Below, one piece after another: positions 26,268 to 35,242 of a stretch of DNA of 64,000 nt (the first letter of the stretch is position 1; each line of letters opens with the position of its first letter). A model generated the notes under the pieces. It ran no database searches and was not told where the DNA came from. It was given only the letters and a program-made list of their open reading frames with translations. The stretch is taken from NCBI RefSeq assembly GCF_002159335.1, contig NZ_NFHP01000001.1, positions 415,170-479,169 of the forward strand, given 5' to 3'. A program made the translations under genes and the position numbers. This DNA is from Collinsella sp. An7 (GTDB taxonomy: Bacteria > Actinomycetota > Coriobacteriia > Coriobacteriales > Coriobacteriaceae).

Positions 26268-26373
26268 GCGGCGCGAGACGTGCATGGTCCGGCGCTTCGG
26301 ACAGTCCTCGGAAAAGGCCCGCTTGGGCCTTTTCCTGTGGAACTCGCGGGGGACCATGCACGTCTCGCGCCGC
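26268..26373. terminator. Large inverted repeat with an inner terminator hairpin
   Basis: Perfect 23-bp outer arms (26268-26290 and 26351-26373) enclose a second perfect hairpin, GGAAAAGGCCC-GCTT-GGGCCTTTTCC, at 26310-26335. The inner hairpin has A and T tracts on either side, so it could terminate in both directions between convergent ubiB and the phosphatase gene. The remaining ~210 bp to 26584 show nothing recognisable. Confidence 0.7.
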
Positions 26374-26584
26374 GTCCTGTGTCGGCGCTATTCAGTTGCG
26401 CCGCGAGCGACATGGGTTGGGGCGGTGACGGGGCGCGCGGGTGTCGGGGTCGGTGCGGTGCCGAATGCCCCTGCGGCGTGCTGAGGCGGGCATGGGGGCG
26501 CCGCATGCCACTCTTTCCAAGCCTTACTTGTGGAGCTTGCGTTACGCCCTGCGTCCGCGCTGCTCAGGTGCCGGTAACGGTTGC

Positions 26585-27184
26585 TTAGTCGGCGACGTTT
26601 ATGATCTGCGTGTTGGCGAATGTTTTGGCTGCGCTGTTGTAGTCAAACGTTAGGATGCAGCAGTTGGAGAGCGTCACGTCTTGCTCGCAGCGGGCGTGGG
26701 GGGCCATCGTGAGCTTGAAGAGGTTGATGATGGCGCCATGGGCCACGGCGAGCACGTCGCCACCGGCTGCCTCGCCCATGAGGCGACAGAGCGTCCCCAC
26801 CACGCGCTCGCGGGCGCTCGCCTCGGAGTCTCCGCCAACGCTCACGAGGGCGTCTCCAGGCATCCACGGGCTCACGGGGAACTCGCTCATCGGCCGGCCC
26901 TCGTAGGTGCCGTAGCAGCGCTCGATAAGCCCGTCCTCATCGGTACGGGGCAGCGCTTCAAAGCCGGGGTTCTCCTCGATCACGATGTCGAGGGTCCGTC
27001 GCGCTCTGCCAAGCGGGGAGGAGGCGAGGCGTGCAGGCTGCACATCGTGCTCGCGGTACCATGCCGCCGCGCGGCGTGCCTGCTCGATGCCGAGCGGTGT
27101 GAGCGGTGCGTCGCAGTGCCCCTGCACGAGCTTCTTGAGGTTGAATTCGGTCTGGCCGTGGCGCATGAGGTAGAGCGTTGCCAT
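26585..27184 (-). CDS. Histidine phosphatase / phosphoglycerate mutase-family protein
   Basis: The 199-residue protein has the catalytic RHGQT motif (RHGQTEFN, phospho-accepting His8) and a second His in VAHGAIINLF. It belongs to branch 1 of the histidine phosphatase superfamily; the metabolic substrate cannot be told from sequence. It starts next to the GNAT stop, forming a two-gene operon. Confidence 0.87.
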   Translation of the reverse strand: MATLYLMRHGQTEFNLKKLVQGHCDAPLTPLGIEQARRAAAWYREHDVQPARLASSPLGRARRTLDIVIEENPGFEALPRTDEDGLIERCYGTYEGRPMSEFPVSPWMPGDALVSVGGDSEASARERVVGTLCRLMGEAAGGDVLAVAHGAIINLFKLTMAPHARCEQDVTLSNCCILTFDYNSAAKTFANTQIINVAD

Positions 27185-27742
27185 CTATCCCACCAGCTTC
27201 TCGTAGGCTATACGTGTGAGGTCGGTCTCGGTGCCGTCTTTGGTCTTGAGCTCAAAGGGCGCGAGCTCGCTAAAGCCCTGACGTGCGAGAAAACTGCGCA
27301 TGGCGTGGTTACCAGGATGCGTGTCCACGCGGATGCTCTGTCGCCCCGCTGCCGCAGCGATTCCCTCGGCAGCTTTGAACATAAAGCCCATCACGCCGCG
27401 CTCGAGCGCCTCTGCGGCGGTGGCGCAGCGGTGGATGGCCGCGTATGTGGGCTCGCCGGCGGCGTTCTCGTTGGGCGTGAGCCAGGTGAGCTCGGGCGCG
27501 GTGTACTCGGCGTCCGTATCGAAACGAAGTGCGAGGGTGCCCACCAGCCGACCGCCCTCGTCTTCGGCAACCCAGCAGGCGCCCTGTGCAAGGTCGGCCT
27601 CAACGCTCGAGAGGTTGGGGTAGCCGTGCTGCCACTGCTCGATGCCAAAGCGCGCAATCGAGCGCTTGCCGTCCTCAAGAATCTCAAGAACGCGTGCGGC
27701 CTCTTCGGGCTCGGCGCGTCGCATGGTCAGTTCATTCTGCAT
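27185..27742 (-). CDS. GNAT-family N-acetyltransferase
   Basis: The 185-residue protein has a GNAT-type fold: acidic N-terminal MRRAEPEEAARVLEIL, the strand ACWVAEDEGGRLVGTLAL, and a late HPGNHAMRSFLARQGF block as seen near the acetyl-CoA site. The substrate is unknown. The ATG at 27742 follows AGGGGG; the in-frame ATG at 27757 lacks a ribosome-binding site. Confidence 0.82.
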   Translation of the reverse strand: MQNELTMRRAEPEEAARVLEILEDGKRSIARFGIEQWQHGYPNLSSVEADLAQGACWVAEDEGGRLVGTLALRFDTDAEYTAPELTWLTPNENAAGEPTYAAIHRCATAAEALERGVMGFMFKAAEGIAAAAGRQSIRVDTHPGNHAMRSFLARQGFSELAPFELKTKDGTETDLTRIAYEKLVG

Positions 27743-27863
27743 CGTTTCCCCCTGCATATTGAATTAGCCGATTATGCCCGAATGCACCCGCGTTGGGGCG
27801 GACATATCCTCGCATATCGCGAGATGCATTCTAAACGCATCTTTGAAATATGGGGCGAGCGCC

Positions 27864-29267
27864 CTAATGCTGTCTGACGTTTCTCGCAAGGCACCACATC
27901 ATAATCGCTATCGATACGATAATGAGTATCCAGGGAAGCAGGATATTGAATGAGTTCAGAATGGGTTCTGAGCCAAACAACGACCAGGGGAATGTGCCAT
28001 AGTTCTTATCGCCGTAGGTTTCTATGAGATTTAAATAATCCGCCCATACGCTTACGAGGGCGATTAGTTGGATCAACGACAATGCGAATAATGCCATTTC
28101 CTGACGTTTCGCCGTTTTTCCTGTCGAGCGTTGCAATGAGCGCTCAAGCGTGCTCGCGAGATTGTCTGCGAACTGTTCAAGCTGCGTAAGCGAAATGGTG
28201 AGAGACCATGTTCGATCGATATATGTAAGGATTTCGGCATCAGCTTGAACCGAGCGCGAGAACTCGGCATACAAAAACTGCTCATATTGGATATTGTTGA
28301 TGATGCGATCGAGGTAGTCCTCGTCCCGCTGTGAGAGCGATTCCACGACAAGGGCATCCTCGATATCGCATACAAGTGTGTGCGCGGTACGTAGATATGC
28401 CCAGCAGTATTGTGCATGGAATTGAAGGGGCATGTAGCGCAGAACCGCGTCTTGAGAATCTACGATAATCGTATGGTATCTACCGCCGAAATCATAGTAG
28501 AGCCGTTCTTTCCGCTGAGCGTCGGCTTCGCTGCCTTCAATCCGCTCCACACTGTGTCCCAGATGCGCGATACGCGAACATAATTCATTTTTCGTATAGG
28601 GAAAGAGCGCTTCAGGGTGGTCGGGCACATAAAAGAAGCTTAGATTTCCGCAGTTGGGAGGAAAACGAATGTCGGAGGGGTTGAGGGCATATCGTTTGAG
28701 TTGGTAGAAATATGAACAGATAACTTGGCGTGCAGAGTTCTCGGCGCACTGTATCCAGGGGGCGCGTTGGTCTGGTTGATCGTTCGAGGAACGAACAAGG
28801 CAGTCCCGGAGCGCTGCATACCAATTGCACCTGCGGGAGCTTTCGCTACTGTCTGCCGCGGCGGAATCCAAAACCCCGATTGGGATGCTCAATTTCATCT
28901 CATGGAGGAGCAGCCACTGCATCGTATTGGAATCGAAGAGAAGGTCAGAGCGCATGCTGTGAATGTCCAGCACGTCCGTAACGGTTACCTTGTCGTCCAG
29001 ATAGACGGTATCGAAGCGCGATAGCGATGCTTCCAGAAGAGGAGCATCTGCGGCTGGGAAGAGAATGTTTTGCCACGATATGCCATGGTAAGCCCGACCA
29101 TACTCAAGGGATTTTGCCCATAAAGGGGTGTTTGGTTGAGTACCGGGGTCAAGAGGTCGGCGCGCGCTGAGGAGTGCGTGACGTAAGGCTTCCCGGGGAA
29201 GCTCTACAACTTGGATATCATGGATATCGACGTCGATGAGCTTACAGGTATGTTCTGCCGTGTCCAT
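27864..29267 (-). CDS. Unknown membrane protein with C-terminal CorA-like two-TM topology
   Basis: The product has 467 residues in clearly lower-G+C sequence than its neighbours. Residues 1-~310 look soluble (alpha/beta, with blocks such as ADAPLLEASLSRFDTVYLDD). A long helical stretch (~315-388) is followed by two hydrophobic helices at ~391-409 and ~441-460. This soluble domain, stalk helix and two-TM order is the topology of CorA-type membrane proteins, but the GMN motif between the helices is absent, so magnesium transport is not implied. It overlaps the SET-domain gene by 26 bp, so the two are translationally coupled. No family was recognised; horizontal acquisition is inferred from composition. 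Confidence 0.6.
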   Translation of the reverse strand: MDTAEHTCKLIDVDIHDIQVVELPREALRHALLSARRPLDPGTQPNTPLWAKSLEYGRAYHGISWQNILFPAADAPLLEASLSRFDTVYLDDKVTVTDVLDIHSMRSDLLFDSNTMQWLLLHEMKLSIPIGVLDSAAADSSESSRRCNWYAALRDCLVRSSNDQPDQRAPWIQCAENSARQVICSYFYQLKRYALNPSDIRFPPNCGNLSFFYVPDHPEALFPYTKNELCSRIAHLGHSVERIEGSEADAQRKERLYYDFGGRYHTIIVDSQDAVLRYMPLQFHAQYCWAYLRTAHTLVCDIEDALVVESLSQRDEDYLDRIINNIQYEQFLYAEFSRSVQADAEILTYIDRTWSLTISLTQLEQFADNLASTLERSLQRSTGKTAKRQEMALFALSLIQLIALVSVWADYLNLIETYGDKNYGTFPWSLFGSEPILNSFNILLPWILIIVSIAIMMWCLARNVRQH

Positions 29268-29676
29268 TAAGGTACTCCTCGTTCAGCGGTTCTTTTCGAT
29301 AGTCGAGAAAGAGTTCCTCGTCATGGGCGATGTCGCGAATGGCAACCACCTGCAAAGGAAAGCGCTCGATTTGCAGGTTTGGCAAACGTGAGTGGTTTAT
29401 AAAGCTATACTTTGTGCGAAACGGTCGCACAAGCAGCGTATTTCGCTCCAATGCATTCCATTCGTAAAACAGGATAGGGTTCGTGGAGTCAATGCTACTC
29501 CGCAGCTCATGATAGGTGCTCCATGACATAATCTGCCCGTCGAGTGTGGTGAGGATTGATCCTGCAGGTATATCGCGACGGGCGAAAAGCCCGTTTCCGT
29601 GCACGGGACTTGGGGCGATATAGCCCAGCGGAATCGTATCGAGAACATATGCGAAGTCGCTCTCAACGATGCCCAT
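29242..29676 (-). CDS. SET-domain protein (putative protein lysine methyltransferase)
   Basis: The 144-residue protein is a compact SET domain. SPVHGNGLFARRDIPAGSIL at ~23-42 matches the N-terminal SET motif (G-x-G, F-A-x-x-x-I-x-x-G). FINHSRLPN at ~92-100 matches the NHS-C-x-P-N core, with Arg in place of the usual Cys. EELFLDY at ~120-126 supplies the late catalytic Tyr. SET proteins bind S-adenosylmethionine; bacterial members are uncommon and few have known substrates. It is the first gene of the low-G+C pair; the downstream membrane protein is the obvious candidate partner. The ribosome-binding site is weak. Confidence 0.75.
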   Translation of the reverse strand: MGIVESDFAYVLDTIPLGYIAPSPVHGNGLFARRDIPAGSILTTLDGQIMSWSTYHELRSSIDSTNPILFYEWNALERNTLLVRPFRTKYSFINHSRLPNLQIERFPLQVVAIRDIAHDEELFLDYRKEPLNEEYLNGHGRTYL

Positions 29677-29732
29677 GTTTCACCCAATCCATCAGTAGGC
29701 CGAAATACACGAAATGGTACGTACCAATAGGA

Positions 29733-29765
29733 GCGGCGACCGAGTGCAGGGCACCCGGTCGCCGC
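29733..29765. terminator. Hairpin between metG-like and SET genes
   Basis: GCGGCGACCG and CGGTCGCCGC form a perfect 10-bp stem with a 13-nt loop just beyond the 3' end of the MetRS-like gene. No T-run is present, so termination strength is uncertain. Confidence 0.5.
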
Positions 29766-29794
29766 GGCAAGGTCTGCCCGCCTCGTGCAACGCC

Positions 29795-31858
29795 TTAGTA
29801 GCTAAAGAAATCAAATCGCGGCGGGAGTGCCACGATGCGGTGCGTTCCCGGCTCCTCGCCGAGCGCCGCCACGAGCTCGTCGGTGGTCTCGAGGATGTGG
29901 TCCCACGAGAAGAACGTCTCGGCGGGCATGGCAAAGTGCTCGCAGATGAGTTCGCACCCACGCGGAACGATGGGGTGCATGAGCACCGTCGCCACGCGGA
30001 GGCTCGCAAAGGCGTCCACGAGTGCCTGGTGCATGAGCGCATCTCCCGCTGCCTGGTCCTCGGCCTGCGCGTTCTTGGCGACCTTGCTCGCGTCGCTCCA
30101 ACGCTTGTTGGCGGCGCGCAGGAAGGCGTCGCACACCCCGAGCGCGCGGTGGAACTCGAGCCGGTGGACGGCGTTCTCAAAGCCGAGCACGGCCTCCTCG
30201 ATGGCCTTGGCCGTCTCGGGCGAGGGGTCGCCGGCCGGGATGCAGCCGGTGCGGACGGAGCTCGGGTCGCCTTCCTTCTCGGCCACGCCGTAGAAGCACG
30301 ACCGCGCCAGCCGGTTGAACACGCCCGTGAGGAGCGCGCCCTCCTTGAGCACCGGGTCGATCACGCGCTTGTCGTCGCGGGCGAGGAGCGGCGTGCCGTC
30401 CGGGTTCTTGCCCGTCTCGCGCGTGTCGTAGGCCTTGGGCGAGAACGAGACGGGCTTCTCGCCCAGCCCGAGCGACAAAAAGTGCGCGCGCAGCTGCTCG
30501 GCGTCGTAGTGCTCGAGGAGCTCCGAGGCGGGCGGCGGCGGGGTCTTGCTCGAGGAGCTCGCCTTCTTGCCCATGTAGAGCACGTGGTAGTTGGCCACAA
30601 GGGTCGACTGCTGCATGTCGCAGCCGAGTGCCTCCCACAGCGCCGTCTGGGCAATGCCGTAGAAGTAGATGTTGTCCTGCCCGATAAACTGGTAGACGTG
30701 CGCCTCGGGCGAGCACCACCAATCGTGCCAGTCATCCGTGGCGTAGCGGTGCGCGCCGCTTGCCGCATCTGCGGCGAGGGCCGTCCGCGTAAAGCTGATG
30801 GGCGCCCACAGGCTCTCGGGCCAGACCCAGCAAGTGAGCCCCGAACAGCCGCAGGTGTTGGGCACGGGCACGCCCCACTCGATGTTGCCCGTAATGCGGA
30901 AGGGCACGAGCGCCTTGCCCGAGCGGAAGCGCACCCCGCCCGCCTTGAGAACGGCATGGGCCTCGTCGCGCTCACGCCAGCTCGGGAAGGTCACGGTAAA
31001 GGACCCCTTGCCGCCCTCGGGCTCGGTCACGGTGTGCGCGGGGAGCTTATCCTCGATGGCATCGAAGGCCTCGCGGAACTTCATCTGGATGTAGAGCTGC
31101 GGCTCGCCGAGCCACTCCTCCATGGTCTTGACCACCACCGAGCGCACGGTCTCGTCGCCCTCCAGGCCGGCGGTGTAGCTGCGCAGGTAGTCAAGGTAGG
31201 CCGGCAGGTCGAAGTAGAGGTTCTCCACCGGGCGCAGCTCGGGGGTCTCGCCGGTGAGGGCCGAGACCGGGGATATGAGCTCCTCGGGCTCAAACTGGTG
31301 CCCGAGGTCGCACTCGTCGGCGTAGGCCTTCTCGGATTTGCAGCCCTGGATGGGGCAGTGGCCGAGCACCTGGCGCCCGTTGAGGAACTGCCCCGCCTTG
31401 GGGTCGTAGAACTGCAGGGTCGAGCGCTTCTGGAGCACGCCGCGCTCCTGGAGGCGCATCAGGATCTCGTCGGTCACCTGCTCGTGCACGTGCACGGCCG
31501 GCTCGAGGGCGCTCCCGCCAAAGAAGTCGGGCGCCACGTCGTAGCCGGCGAGCGTTGCCGCCTGGCGGTCGTGGTTCTCTTGCACGTAGTCCGAGATGCG
31601 CTTTTGGTAGCCCTGCTCGTCGTGGAGCTTGCGGTAGCTCTCCATGATGGGCGAGCCGTAGCAGTCGGTGCCCGAGACAAAGAGCACGTTCTTGGCGCCG
31701 ATGCGATCGCGCAGAAAGCGCGCAAAGAAGTCCGCCGGGATAAAGACGCCGCCCACGTGGCCAAAGTGCAGGTTCTTGTTGCCGTAGGGCATGCCGGCCG
31801 TGACGACGGCGCGGCGGGGCCACTGGGGACGATGTTGTGTGCTGAGCTTGGACGCCAT
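29795..31858 (-). CDS. metG: Methionyl-tRNA synthetase-like class I synthetase with atypical KMSKS
   Basis: The 687-residue protein has MetRS features: the HIGH motif as HFGH (31-34), SGTDCYGSP, the connective zinc knuckle (CPIQGCKSEKAY...ECDLGH) and NIEWGVPVP. The KMSKS position reads KKASSSSK (~431-438) followed by a Pro run, so the usual second Lys-Ser pattern is changed. A helical C-terminal anticodon-binding domain follows and no C-terminal tRNA-binding OB domain is present. It may be the housekeeping MetRS of this lineage or a second copy; no other copy is in the window. The ATG at 31858 follows AGGAG. Confidence 0.75.
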   Translation of the reverse strand: MASKLSTQHRPQWPRRAVVTAGMPYGNKNLHFGHVGGVFIPADFFARFLRDRIGAKNVLFVSGTDCYGSPIMESYRKLHDEQGYQKRISDYVQENHDRQAATLAGYDVAPDFFGGSALEPAVHVHEQVTDEILMRLQERGVLQKRSTLQFYDPKAGQFLNGRQVLGHCPIQGCKSEKAYADECDLGHQFEPEELISPVSALTGETPELRPVENLYFDLPAYLDYLRSYTAGLEGDETVRSVVVKTMEEWLGEPQLYIQMKFREAFDAIEDKLPAHTVTEPEGGKGSFTVTFPSWRERDEAHAVLKAGGVRFRSGKALVPFRITGNIEWGVPVPNTCGCSGLTCWVWPESLWAPISFTRTALAADAASGAHRYATDDWHDWWCSPEAHVYQFIGQDNIYFYGIAQTALWEALGCDMQQSTLVANYHVLYMGKKASSSSKTPPPPASELLEHYDAEQLRAHFLSLGLGEKPVSFSPKAYDTRETGKNPDGTPLLARDDKRVIDPVLKEGALLTGVFNRLARSCFYGVAEKEGDPSSVRTGCIPAGDPSPETAKAIEEAVLGFENAVHRLEFHRALGVCDAFLRAANKRWSDASKVAKNAQAEDQAAGDALMHQALVDAFASLRVATVLMHPIVPRGCELICEHFAMPAETFFSWDHILETTDELVAALGEEPGTHRIVALPPRFDFFSY

Positions 31859-31954
31859 GGCAAAACTCCTGCTCGTGGGTGATTTGGTACCGTGCGCCGA
31901 GGCGCGGCCCCTCATTATCGCACAGGCGCGCGGTTTGCGTGTATGCTGGGGGTC

Positions 31955-32707
31955 ATGCGAAAGATTGCCGACATACGCACCTTTGAGGACCGTCCGTTTC
32001 TGCGGCGGACGTCGCAGCTGTCGCTCGTGGCGTTTGCCGCGGGAACGGTGGCGACGCTCGTCGCGGCTGTAGCGCTGGCGCTTTGGGCGCCGGGGAGCTT
32101 TGACCCCGAGCTTGCCCGCGCCTTTTGGTACGGCGGTGGCGCGGCGAGCTATCTTTTGTGGATCGCTGAGGTGGCGGTGGCCACGGTTTTATCGCTTGCG
32201 CTCCACGAGGTGGTGCACGCGATGCTCTTCAAAGCCTTTGCGCCGCGGGGCACGCGCGTGACCTTTGGGGCCAACTGGAAGCTCGGCATGATTTATGCCT
32301 GCGCTGAGGGGATCGTCTACCCACGCTCGCGCTACCTTGCCGTGGCGATTGCCCCCACGGTGGCGGTGACGCTCGTCGACGTGCTCGTTGGTGCGGCGCT
32401 CGGCCACCCGGTGGCGGGGCTTCTGGTGGCAACGATTCACCTCTCGGGCTGCGCGGGAGATTGGGGCTATGTGGAGGCCATCAGGCGCAACCCCGCCATC
32501 TCGTACTGCGAGGACACGACGTGGGGCGTGGTCTTTTATGGCGAGGGCGAGGGGCCGGCGGCGGGTGACGCGGACGATGCCGCCGAGCCTGAGCTACTGC
32601 GGGCCCTTGGTGCTAGGAGGGACGGTCGGCCGGATGCCGCGTGCCCGGCCGCGTCCGTGCCCGTTGCTGCGCCCACCGCCGAGGCGACGATGGAGGTGCG
32701 CCCATGA
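31955..32707 (+). CDS. Membrane metalloprotease-like protein (DUF3267 type)
   Basis: The 250-residue protein has about four membrane segments and the zinc-binding motif HEVVHA in a hydrophobic helix, followed by YLAVAIAPTVAVTL, as in DUF3267/M50-like intramembrane proteins. A conserved third ligand may lie in HLSGCAGDWG. Substrate unknown. The C-terminal ~50 residues are Ala/Asp-rich. The ATG at 31955 (after GGGGG) is preferred; one at 31943 is also in frame. It overlaps queH by 4 bp. Confidence 0.7.
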   Translation: MRKIADIRTFEDRPFLRRTSQLSLVAFAAGTVATLVAAVALALWAPGSFDPELARAFWYGGGAASYLLWIAEVAVATVLSLALHEVVHAMLFKAFAPRGTRVTFGANWKLGMIYACAEGIVYPRSRYLAVAIAPTVAVTLVDVLVGAALGHPVAGLLVATIHLSGCAGDWGYVEAIRRNPAISYCEDTTWGVVFYGEGEGPAAGDADDAAEPELLRALGARRDGRPDAACPAASVPVAAPTAEATMEVRP

Positions 32708-33279
32708 CCCGGTTGCTATTGCATGCATGCTGCGCCCCGTGCTCGCTCGAACCCGTTCGGCTGCTCGAGGAGGAGGGGTTTGAGCCCACCATTTGCTGGA
32801 CCAACCCCAATATCCAGCCCGCGGACGAGCATGATCGGCGCTTGGAGGAGCTCCGCCGCTGGTGTGCCGCCACGGGAACGCCGCTCATCGAGGCCGAGGA
32901 GGACACCTCGTGCTGGGAGCGCTCGGTGGCGCCCATCGGGGCCCGTCAGCGCGAGCGCCGGTGCCGCGCCTGCTACGCCTTGCGCCTTGCCGAGGCGTGC
33001 CGCGTGGCCGAGTGCGAAGGGTTTGGGGCGATTGCCACCACGCTTGCCGTCTCGCCCTACCAGCTCTTTGATACCTGTAACGACGTGCTCGAGCGCCTTG
33101 CCCGCGCCCACGGCCTCACGCCGGTGATCCGCGACTTTCGCCCGTGGTACCCCGAGGCCACGCGCCGCTCGCGCGAGCTCGGCATGTACCGCCAGAACTA
33201 CTGCGGCTGCCGGTTCTCGGCGGCCGAGGCGGCGCTTGATCGCGCGCGGCTTCGGGACGAGCGGAAGGCTGGGCGGTAG
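32704..33279 (+). CDS. queH: Epoxyqueuosine reductase QueH
   Basis: QueH performs the last step of queuosine synthesis, reducing epoxyqueuosine in tRNA, and is the non-QueG enzyme typical of many anaerobes. The 191-residue protein has the family cysteines: HACCAPCS near the start, RCRACYALRL and NYCGCRFS near the end, consistent with an iron-sulfur cluster. NPNIQP is also family-typical. The start overlaps the previous gene (ATGA). queA, the preceding pathway step, is at 35955. Confidence 0.92.
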   Translation: MTRLLLHACCAPCSLEPVRLLEEEGFEPTICWTNPNIQPADEHDRRLEELRRWCAATGTPLIEAEEDTSCWERSVAPIGARQRERRCRACYALRLAEACRVAECEGFGAIATTLAVSPYQLFDTCNDVLERLARAHGLTPVIRDFRPWYPEATRRSRELGMYRQNYCGCRFSAAEAALDRARLRDERKAGR

Positions 33280-33682
33280 ACTTCGCTGCTGCACTGTGTG
33301 GTTGCTGCGCTGTTTGACCTGGCCGCCCGGGGAGGCGGCGGTTGCCGCGGGGCTCGGCGGCCATTGGCCTCACTTCGCGACTCGCCCCGCAGCAACCGCT
33401 GCCTTCCCGGGCTGCGTTGTCTGGCTGTCGCTTCGCTCCAGCCTCAGGTACGTTCCAATCACGTTCGAGCCGATTCTGTGACCTAAATACTGGACTGCTC
33501 GAATAGGTCACCTTGGAGTCCAGTCCAAATAATGACTTTGAAATCAATTTGGTCATTTTATGGAAGGGTGTCAGTCCGCCGTACCGTCGCGGCGTTGCGT
33601 CTGCTCAACGTATTACCGTAAAAGAAGCACAGCATATCTGAGGTGCCCGGATGTGTCGGGCGGAGCGAAGGGGAGGCGGCCC
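33280..33682. promoter_or_regulatory. Gap upstream of the MFS/TetR operon with two candidate operators
   Basis: The 400-bp gap holds no gene. Two dyads lie near its end: ACTGGACT (33489-33496) mirrored by AGTCCAGT (33517-33524), and AATGAC (33531-33536) mirrored by GTCATT (33552-33557) across an A/T-rich centre. Either could bind the TetR regulator encoded at 35226. The A/T-rich patch at 33525-33560 is the likely promoter. Confidence 0.4.
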
Positions 33683-35242
33683 ATGGGCGAACGCACGGGT
33701 GAGGCGGCAATTCAGGGGGCACCGCGCGGGCAGCGGCGCGGGTTTGTCCTCGCGGTCATTCTCTGCATGACCTTTATGGAGATCCTCGACGGCACGATTG
33801 TCAACGTTGCGCTTCCCTCCATGCAGGGTGAGCTCGGGGTCGACATGGCGCAGATCCAGTGGGTCACGAGCATCTACAGCATCGTCACCTGCGCGGCGCT
33901 CCTCGTCTTTGGACGTCTGGGCGATATGTTCGGCAAAGTGCGGATCTTCCAGATCGGCGTGGTGCTCTTTACCGTGGGGTCCGCCCTCTGCGCGCTCTCG
34001 GGCACGCTTGAGATGCTCGTGGTCGCCCGCGCGGTGCAGTCGCTCGGAGGCGCCGCTTCGCTTGCCAACAACCAGGGCATCATCACCGAGACCTTCCCCG
34101 ACGGTCGCGGCCGCGCGCTCGGCCTTGTTGCCACCGTCACCGCGCTCGGCGCCATGTGCGGCCCCACGCTCGGCGGGCTCATCGTTGCCGCGCTGCCGTG
34201 GGAGTTCATCTTTATCATCAACATCCCCATCGGCCTCGTGTCGTTTGTTGTTGGGCTCCGCGTGCTCACCAACCGCCGCCCGGCGTGGCACCCGTCTTTC
34301 GATGCGCTGGGCGCGGTGCTGCTCGTGCCATCGATCCTCCTCATCTTCTTTGCCATCACCGAGATGGAGCGCGGTGTCACCCCGGTCAACGTTATTCTGC
34401 TCGTGGTGGGCGCGGCGCTCCTCACTGCGTTTTTGGTGGTAGAGAACCACGCAACGTCGCCCCTCGTTACGCTCGGGGTCTTTCGCGACCCGCGCTTTGT
34501 GATCGACCTCGTCAACATGGTGCTCGTCTTCCTCGCCATGAGCGCCTACACGTTCATCTTCCCGTACTACCTGCAAGAGGCGCGCGGTATCGCGGTGGGC
34601 GTCTCGGGGCTCATCATGGCCTGCTATCCGCTCGTCAACTCCATCTGCGGGCCCATCTCGGGCGCGATCTCCGACAAGGTGGGCTGCGAGCGTCCCACGC
34701 TCATCGGGCAGACTATCTACACCTGCGGTCTCGTAATCATGGGGTTCGTTACGGTGGACACACCGCTCTTTGTGCTCATCCCCTGCATCATGTTCACCTC
34801 GCTTGGCAGCTCGATCTTTCAAGCGCCCAACAACTCCATGGTTATGGGCCACGCGCCCGAGGGTGCGCTCGGCTTTGTGGGGTCGCTCGGCAACCTCATG
34901 CGCTACCTCGGTCAGTCGCTCGGCATCACGGTGGGGTCGGCGCTGCTCTACGGCGGCATGTCGGCGTCCATCGGCTATCCGGTGACGAGCTACGTTGAAG
35001 GCCGGCCCGATGTCTTTATGGACGGCATGCACATGGCATTTCACGTGCTGGCGGCCATCGTGGCGCTGAGCGTGGTGCTCGCCCTCGTGCGCGAGTGGCT
35101 GAACCGGCGCGACCGTCGTGCTGCCGCCGCGGCTGCGGCGAAGGGCGAGCTCGTCGGTGCCGCCGCGGTTGCTGCTGAGGCCGCCTCGGCGGAGCCCGCG
35201 GCCCTGGCCGGCGAGGAGGCGCGCCATGCCGGCGATCTTTAG
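33683..35242 (+). CDS. MFS multidrug exporter, DHA2 (14-TM) family
   Basis: The 519-residue membrane protein carries the DHA2 signature LDGTIVNVALPSM in the first helix and motif A-like GRLGDMFGKVRIF, with about 14 hydrophobic segments. It is a proton-driven drug or metabolite exporter; the substrate is unknown. The C-terminus is Ala/Glu-rich. The ATG at 33683 follows GGGGAGG; the longer frame from 33560 adds 41 residues without homology. The TetR gene starts 17 bp before its stop, so the two form an autoregulated efflux operon. Confidence 0.9.
   Translation: MGERTGEAAIQGAPRGQRRGFVLAVILCMTFMEILDGTIVNVALPSMQGELGVDMAQIQWVTSIYSIVTCAALLVFGRLGDMFGKVRIFQIGVVLFTVGSALCALSGTLEMLVVARAVQSLGGAASLANNQGIITETFPDGRGRALGLVATVTALGAMCGPTLGGLIVAALPWEFIFIINIPIGLVSFVVGLRVLTNRRPAWHPSFDALGAVLLVPSILLIFFAITEMERGVTPVNVILLVVGAALLTAFLVVENHATSPLVTLGVFRDPRFVIDLVNMVLVFLAMSAYTFIFPYYLQEARGIAVGVSGLIMACYPLVNSICGPISGAISDKVGCERPTLIGQTIYTCGLVIMGFVTVDTPLFVLIPCIMFTSLGSSIFQAPNNSMVMGHAPEGALGFVGSLGNLMRYLGQSLGITVGSALLYGGMSASIGYPVTSYVEGRPDVFMDGMHMAFHVLAAIVALSVVLALVREWLNRRDRRAAAAAAAKGELVGAAAVAAEAASAEPAALAGEEARHAGDL

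Noticed and set aside
27864..29267. Magnesium/cobalt transporter CorA
   Set aside because: Only the two-TM topology fits; the GMN motif and CorA sequence signatures are missing.
29714..31882. 722-codon plus-strand open frame
   Set aside because: Antisense to the MetRS-like gene, whose motifs are clear; the open frame has no motif.
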